From assembly GCA_021840255.1 (NCBI GenBank), contig JAKBYX010000009.1, forward strand, positions 1 to 64,000: a stretch of DNA of 64,000 nucleotides, given 5' to 3'. Positions 60,607-64,000 of this stretch are shown here, in pieces. Origin of the DNA: Nitrospirota bacterium. Its GTDB lineage: Bacteria; Nitrospirota; Thermodesulfovibrionia; Thermodesulfovibrionales; JdFR-88. How positions within the stretch are numbered: the stretch's first letter is position 1; every line of letters begins with the position of its first letter. Under the pieces are notes generated by a model. The model did not search any database, had not been told where the DNA came from, and saw nothing but the letters and a program-made list of their open reading frames with translations. Both the position numbers and the translations under genes were made by a program.

Positions 60607-61374
60607 TCACTTATTTTTTTGTTCCTTCGGAGGCAGTTCCCCTAGGGAGTCATACGCTTTCAGAAGATGCCGTGTAATGGTTTCGAGGTCAAACCTGTGC
60701 CAGTCCAGCTTGGCCGAATGCAAGGCTATCCGGGCATCGGTCAATGCGGATGCCTCCGGAGAGCCCTTGGCGGGATGGTACAATTCTTCATCCGCATTGA
60801 TAAGGGCACTGCCCTCCCTCAGCGAGAGCAATACAGCCTTTGCGTATTGGGGGATGTCAGGGGTAGCATGTGCCATACCGGTTTTACTATGGCACATGCC
60901 GCACACCGCCGCCATGTCAGCCGGGGTCAACACGGTTATTATCATCGAACCATGGCACGTCACACACTCGGGGCCCTTGCCCGTTTTCTCCAGGTTCCGG
61001 TAGTGGAGGCTCTGCTTGAACTTGAATTCCTCCGCACCGTGGCATTCACCGCATGTTGAGGGGACATTCTTGAAATAAACCCTGCTTTCAGGATTGCTCG
61101 AACCCAGGACCCCCTTGTGGGCAGCCTCCTTCTTTGCGGCATTAGGGTTTCCACCGTGGCACTTGTCGCATGTAACCCCGTGCATCTGGTGAACGGAGCC
61201 TTTCCAGCCGTGGGCTTTGGCCCCCACGAAGCTGCCTTGCGGCAGCTTGGAATGGCATTCCACACAGGAATTCGGGATGCCCTCCGCATTGGAGGCTTTC
61301 GCGGTAACAAATAAAAAAGCAAAAACTCCGCACAGGATAAAAGAGCAGGCAAGTATACGACCGGGCTTTGACAT
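60607..61374 (-). CDS. Soluble pentaheme c-type cytochrome
   Basis: The 255 residues have a Sec signal (ILACSFILCGVFAFLFVTAKASNA) and five CxxCH motifs: CVECH (from C37), CDKCH, CGECH, CVTCH and CGMCH. The C-terminal ~90 residues are helical without haem and without a membrane span (ARIALHSAKLDWHRFDLETITRHLLKAYDSL). It is a paralogue of the anchored pentaheme protein at 57625, with similar spacing of the first four haems. It could be the mobile electron carrier for the complex. It is transcribed towards the bc operon and shares its terminator. Confidence 0.92.
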   Translation of the reverse strand: MSKPGRILACSFILCGVFAFLFVTAKASNAEGIPNSCVECHSKLPQGSFVGAKAHGWKGSVHQMHGVTCDKCHGGNPNAAKKEAAHKGVLGSSNPESRVYFKNVPSTCGECHGAEEFKFKQSLHYRNLEKTGKGPECVTCHGSMIITVLTPADMAAVCGMCHSKTGMAHATPDIPQYAKAVLLSLREGSALINADEELYHPAKGSPEASALTDARIALHSAKLDWHRFDLETITRHLLKAYDSLGELPPKEQKNK

Positions 61375-61448
61375 TTTTACCTCTCTTTCGTCAGACCGGA
61401 AATGAATTTTTTGTTTTTTTATTTTTACGATTGGCCGCCCGCGGAGCT

Positions 61449-61691
61449 TCAGGCCTTTTTCGTTTTCGTTATCTTTACCTTCCAGGCATCCGGCCCCTGC
61501 TCCACGTATTCCCAGGAGAACCGGCCCTCTCTTTCATGCATGAACTGGTACCAGAGCGGTTTCGGGTCATGATCGTTGATAAGAAGGAAGGCTTCCCCTT
61601 CCGGAAGCTCGTCAAAGGTCTTGAATATCAGAGGGTGTCTTTGCGGGGGAGGAAGTTTGGAGACATCCAGTTCCTTCACGAGTTCCTTCAT
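61449..61691 (-). CDS. DUF2249 domain protein
   Basis: This 80-residue protein is almost exactly one DUF2249 domain: LPPPQRHPLIFKTFDELPEGEAFLLINDHDPKPLWYQF, then FSWEYVEQGPDAWKVKI. The conserved NDHDPKPL segment is the family hallmark. Such proteins often occur beside hemerythrin or nitrogen-oxide metabolism genes, but their biochemistry is unsettled. It follows the universal stress gene on the same strand after a short gap and may be co-expressed. Confidence 0.9.
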   Translation of the reverse strand: MKELVKELDVSKLPPPQRHPLIFKTFDELPEGEAFLLINDHDPKPLWYQFMHEREGRFSWEYVEQGPDAWKVKITKTKKA

Positions 61692-61762
61692 TGCCGTTTC
61701 TCCTCCTGAAGTTTTTGATTCGATTTGAATCGATTTGAATCGTTCGCCCTTCTATCCAGATT

Positions 61763-62635
61763 CTAGTCCAAATCCTCCGGGTATGAAAGGGGGGTAACCG
61801 GGACAAGCAGAAGGGGGAACTCCGATGTCTCGCAAAGTTTGCGGGCCATGCTCCCCAGGCCGGCGTTTTCCGGGGGCTCCTTGTCCGAAGTGGCGGCAAT
61901 TATCATGCTGCACCCGGCGGCCCTGGCCTCATTGATCAGCTCCTCTTCGGGCTTTCCTGCCAGAAGGTGCGGCTCCGCGGCGATCCCCGTCTTTTGAAGG
62001 ACGTCACAATATCCTTTAAGGCGCAGCATTTCTTCTTCTTTTATTTTTCCGATCCCGGGGTCAGAAAGCGCTTTTTTTTCAAGGACATGAGCCACCTCGG
62101 ACTTCTCCACCGCCCCGGCAAGCGATTCAAGCAGGGACAGGGCCTTCCGTGAGGCCGCCGGCGCGCCCGCGGCCAGAAGAGGCCTGTCGAAAACGAGCTT
62201 GTTTTCCCTTACGGCCTTTTTGCCCTCCGCCTCGAACTGGGCCATGTAACTGTGCACGAGCAAGGGGACCGGGCTTCTCTTTGCGATATCAAGCGTACTG
62301 GAACCCTTGCCTGCCACAAGCATATCCACATGCTCATCCCTGGCGGTGCGGATGACCTCCGGCACCGGTTCGCCCACGCCTATGATCACCCTGCTTTCGA
62401 GCCCCGCCCTGGCAATTGCCCTCTGCCAATCCTCGAATTTGATCCTGGCCTGTTCTTTCAGCTCATCCGCCTCTTTTTTCAGATAGCCGCCGAAAGGCAC
62501 AAAGCCAACTTCTTCCCTGGGTATGATATGGCAAAGCACGATGAGCCTTAAGCCCGCCTTTTTAAGGACGAACAGGGTCTCAAGGGAGTTAAACGCCATG
62601 TCCCCGAAACGTGTTGCAAAAAGGATCTTCTGCAT
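61763..62635 (-). CDS. Tandem universal stress protein (UspA-like)
   Basis: The protein has 290 residues from ATG 62635, chosen because the Usp fold starts at MQKILFATRFGDMA; a TTG at 62656 adds seven residues. It contains two Usp domains. The first runs to ~145 and ends with VDMLVAGKGSSTLDIAKRSPVPLLVHS; the second ends with MIIAATSDKEPPENAGLGSMARKLCETSEFPLLLVPV. The ATP-binding GxxG-x9-GS motif is partial in both, so nucleotide binding is uncertain. The DUF2249 gene lies downstream. Confidence 0.85.
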   Translation of the reverse strand: MQKILFATRFGDMAFNSLETLFVLKKAGLRLIVLCHIIPREEVGFVPFGGYLKKEADELKEQARIKFEDWQRAIARAGLESRVIIGVGEPVPEVIRTARDEHVDMLVAGKGSSTLDIAKRSPVPLLVHSYMAQFEAEGKKAVRENKLVFDRPLLAAGAPAASRKALSLLESLAGAVEKSEVAHVLEKKALSDPGIGKIKEEEMLRLKGYCDVLQKTGIAAEPHLLAGKPEEELINEARAAGCSMIIAATSDKEPPENAGLGSMARKLCETSEFPLLLVPVTPLSYPEDLD

Positions 62636-62685
62636 CTTCACTTGCCCGCCTTTCAAATCAAAAAATCAAAAATAAAAACCATTTT

Positions 62686-64000
62686 TTACCTGAAAAAGAT
62701 AAATGTTTCAAGCACAAGCAGGGGCAAAAGCACCGGCAATGAATATTTTAAAATATACTCGGTAAAGCCCGGCATCTCTATCCCGGATTCCTCCGATATG
62801 GAGCGGACCATGAAGTTGGGCGCGTTTCCGATGTAAGAGAAAGCGCCAAAGAAAACGGACCCGGCCGAGATGGCCTCCAGGTAGAGGGGATATTGCTTTA
62901 TAAGAAGCCCCGCGGCGGCCCTGGTCTCCATGCCCGGATAAAAATTCCCGAGGGCCGCCTTGAAAAAAGCCAGATATGCCGGCGCATTGTCCAGGAAGCT
63001 GGAAAGCACCCCGGTGGCCCAGAAATAATGGGAGGGCTTCCTGACAGTGCGTACAAGGAACCCCAGATGCCCGTTCGCTCCGGCCTGCAGGATGTCCAGA
63101 CAGGGTGTCATCGTAATGAACAGACCGGCGAAGATCACCGCCACCTCTTTTAGCGGAAACCATGTGAACCTGTTCTCATCACGTATGTCCCGCGGCGTAA
63201 AAAACATCGAAAAAAGGCCCATCAGAAACACGATAAGATCCCGCAGCATCTCCGAGATCTCTCTTTGCCCCCCCAGAAAACAGATCCGGCCCAGATGCGC
63301 CCTCGATCCGGTTATCATGGCCCCTATCGCCACACCAAGAAAAATCAGATTTTTAGCACCCCTGATCCTGAAAGACCTTTTTACACCGCACGGCTGTATG
63401 GCCTTTTCCATCTCCGGATATAAAAGCTCCGATCTGTAAATACGCCTGTCGGCAATGTAATAAGCCGCAAGCAGAATCGATGTGGCCAGAAGCATATGCG
63501 GCAGGAGCTTCAAGGTCCAGAAAAAGGGCACCCCCATGAGAAAACCCAGTAAAAGCGGCGGATCGCCAAGAGGCGTGAGCGCACCGCCTATATTGGCCAC
63601 GGAAAAGATAAAGAAAATCATTACAAGGGTTCTGCTCTTTCGACGCATATTCGCCCTGATAAGCGGGCGCACAAGGAGCATGGCCGCGCCGGTCGTGCCC
63701 ATGAGGCTGGCAAGAAGGGCGCCGGCAAGGAGCATGACGGCGTTCGAGCCCGGCGTGCCCGATGAACTGCCTGTTATCAGGATCCCCCCGGATATCACGT
63801 AAAGCGCCCCCATCAGGATAATGAAAGGCAGGTACTCTTTTAAGAGCATTTCCAAAAAGCCGGATACCGCCGTCTGCCCGAAAACCAGGGAGAGAGACAT
63901 GATCGAGGAGACCGCCCAAAACGCCGATATCTTGCCGAAGTGCCCGTGCCAGAGGCGGGGTGCAAGCAGAGGCCCCAAGGCTATGGAAAGAAGCATGCCC
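62686..64000 (-). CDS. Sodium:proton antiporter / ion transporter superfamily membrane protein (N-terminus cut by window edge)
   Basis: At least 436 residues with about 11 helices are visible; the frame runs off the right edge, and the first visible residues (SIALGPLLAPRLWHGHFGKISAFW) are already internal. The motifs IGGALTPLGDPPLLLGFLMGVPFFW and, near the end, SSFLDNAPAYLAFFKAALG and FGAFSYIGNAPNFMVRSI are those of the NhaD/ArsB-like ion transporter group, in which paired G-x-x-N/D-P loops bind the ion. It is probably an Na+/H+ antiporter of the inner membrane. The ion is not proven. Confidence 0.85.
   Translation of the reverse strand, partial: GMLLSIALGPLLAPRLWHGHFGKISAFWAVSSIMSLSLVFGQTAVSGFLEMLLKEYLPFIILMGALYVISGGILITGSSSGTPGSNAVMLLAGALLASLMGTTGAAMLLVRPLIRANMRRKSRTLVMIFFIFSVANIGGALTPLGDPPLLLGFLMGVPFFWTLKLLPHMLLATSILLAAYYIADRRIYRSELLYPEMEKAIQPCGVKRSFRIRGAKNLIFLGVAIGAMITGSRAHLGRICFLGGQREISEMLRDLIVFLMGLFSMFFTPRDIRDENRFTWFPLKEVAVIFAGLFITMTPCLDILQAGANGHLGFLVRTVRKPSHYFWATGVLSSFLDNAPAYLAFFKAALGNFYPGMETRAAAGLLIKQYPLYLEAISAGSVFFGAFSYIGNAPNFMVRSISEESGIEMPGFTEYILKYSLPVLLPLLVLETFIFFR

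Overview
The window is 64 kb of a bacterial chromosome with a moderately high G+C content, densely packed and mostly housekeeping. No rRNA, tRNA, CRISPR array, insertion sequence or prophage was recognised. The gene content points to a Gram-negative anaerobe or facultative anaerobe with a menaquinone-based, cytochrome-c-rich electron transport chain. It includes multiheme cytochromes, a Rieske/cytochrome b complex, an FeS/NrfD module, FprA, an outer-membrane haem/porin protein and an Etf with a ferredoxin domain. The run ilvC-psd-pssA-leuA and the fused b6-type cytochrome b fit Nitrospirota (Thermodesulfovibrionia-like) or Desulfobacterota. That assignment is an inference from gene content, not a sequence match.

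Layout. 1-2010: ABC-2 exporter (cut by the left edge) and a DedA protein, closed by an intrinsic terminator. 2130-4404: B12-binding radical SAM enzyme, DoxX protein, HU. 4543-8130: PAS/GAF histidine kinase, two copies of a short repeat, a helical protein, and a protoglobin-type kinase-like protein lacking the usual phospho-acceptor His. 8243-11703: mutL, an APS-kinase-like gene and a membrane histidine kinase, all on the minus strand. 11917-14730: FprA flavoprotein, FMN reductase, carboxymuconolactone decarboxylase-like protein and two small unknown genes. 14816-20410 (minus): acyl-CoA dehydrogenase-etfB-etfA-fabD, then ndk and mdh. 20529-22147: a palindromic repeat abutting a broken antitoxin gene, and a CCA-adding enzyme. 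22235-26742: ilvC-psd-pssA-leuA and a YajQ protein. 26794-33718: PEPCK-like ATPase, envelope protein, thiD, radA, lipoprotein, ExeA-like ATPase. 33718-38426 (minus): TPR protein, then an Fe-S island (Rrf2 regulator, TusA-like, NifS-like, IscU-like). 38512-40640: LuxR regulator and a small AT-rich accessory patch with higBA. 40650-46433: solute symporter, response regulator, and a GT39-GT2-flippase set. 46455-50346 (minus): chemoreceptor, haem-porin and cupredoxin proteins. 50557-53686: cysK, mnmA, MOSC-MoaB fusion.

53683-61374 is the respiratory core. A CcdA-type thiol transporter is followed by a tetraheme cytochrome, a Tat-exported four-cluster FeS protein and an NrfD protein (the pattern of Geobacter CbcSTU). 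Next come a membrane-anchored pentaheme cytochrome, a small membrane protein, a Rieske protein and a fused cytochrome b. A strong terminator separates these from a convergent soluble pentaheme cytochrome. The window ends with DUF2249, a double universal-stress protein and a cut Na+/H+ antiporter-like gene.

The most interesting observations are: (1) the NifS-like protein next to IscU has Glu where the PLP-binding Lys should be; (2) a ~75-bp repeat carrying a hairpin and a mini-ORF, whose third copy exactly fills a gap in the bc-complex operon and supplies a ribosome-binding site; (3) an IscR type-1-like operator before the Rrf2 gene and a perfect palindrome over the higBA promoter; (4) several genes whose -10 box sits so close to the start codon that the mRNA should be leaderless; (5) a degenerate globin-coupled kinase and a PEPCK/HprK-like ATPase of unknown role.
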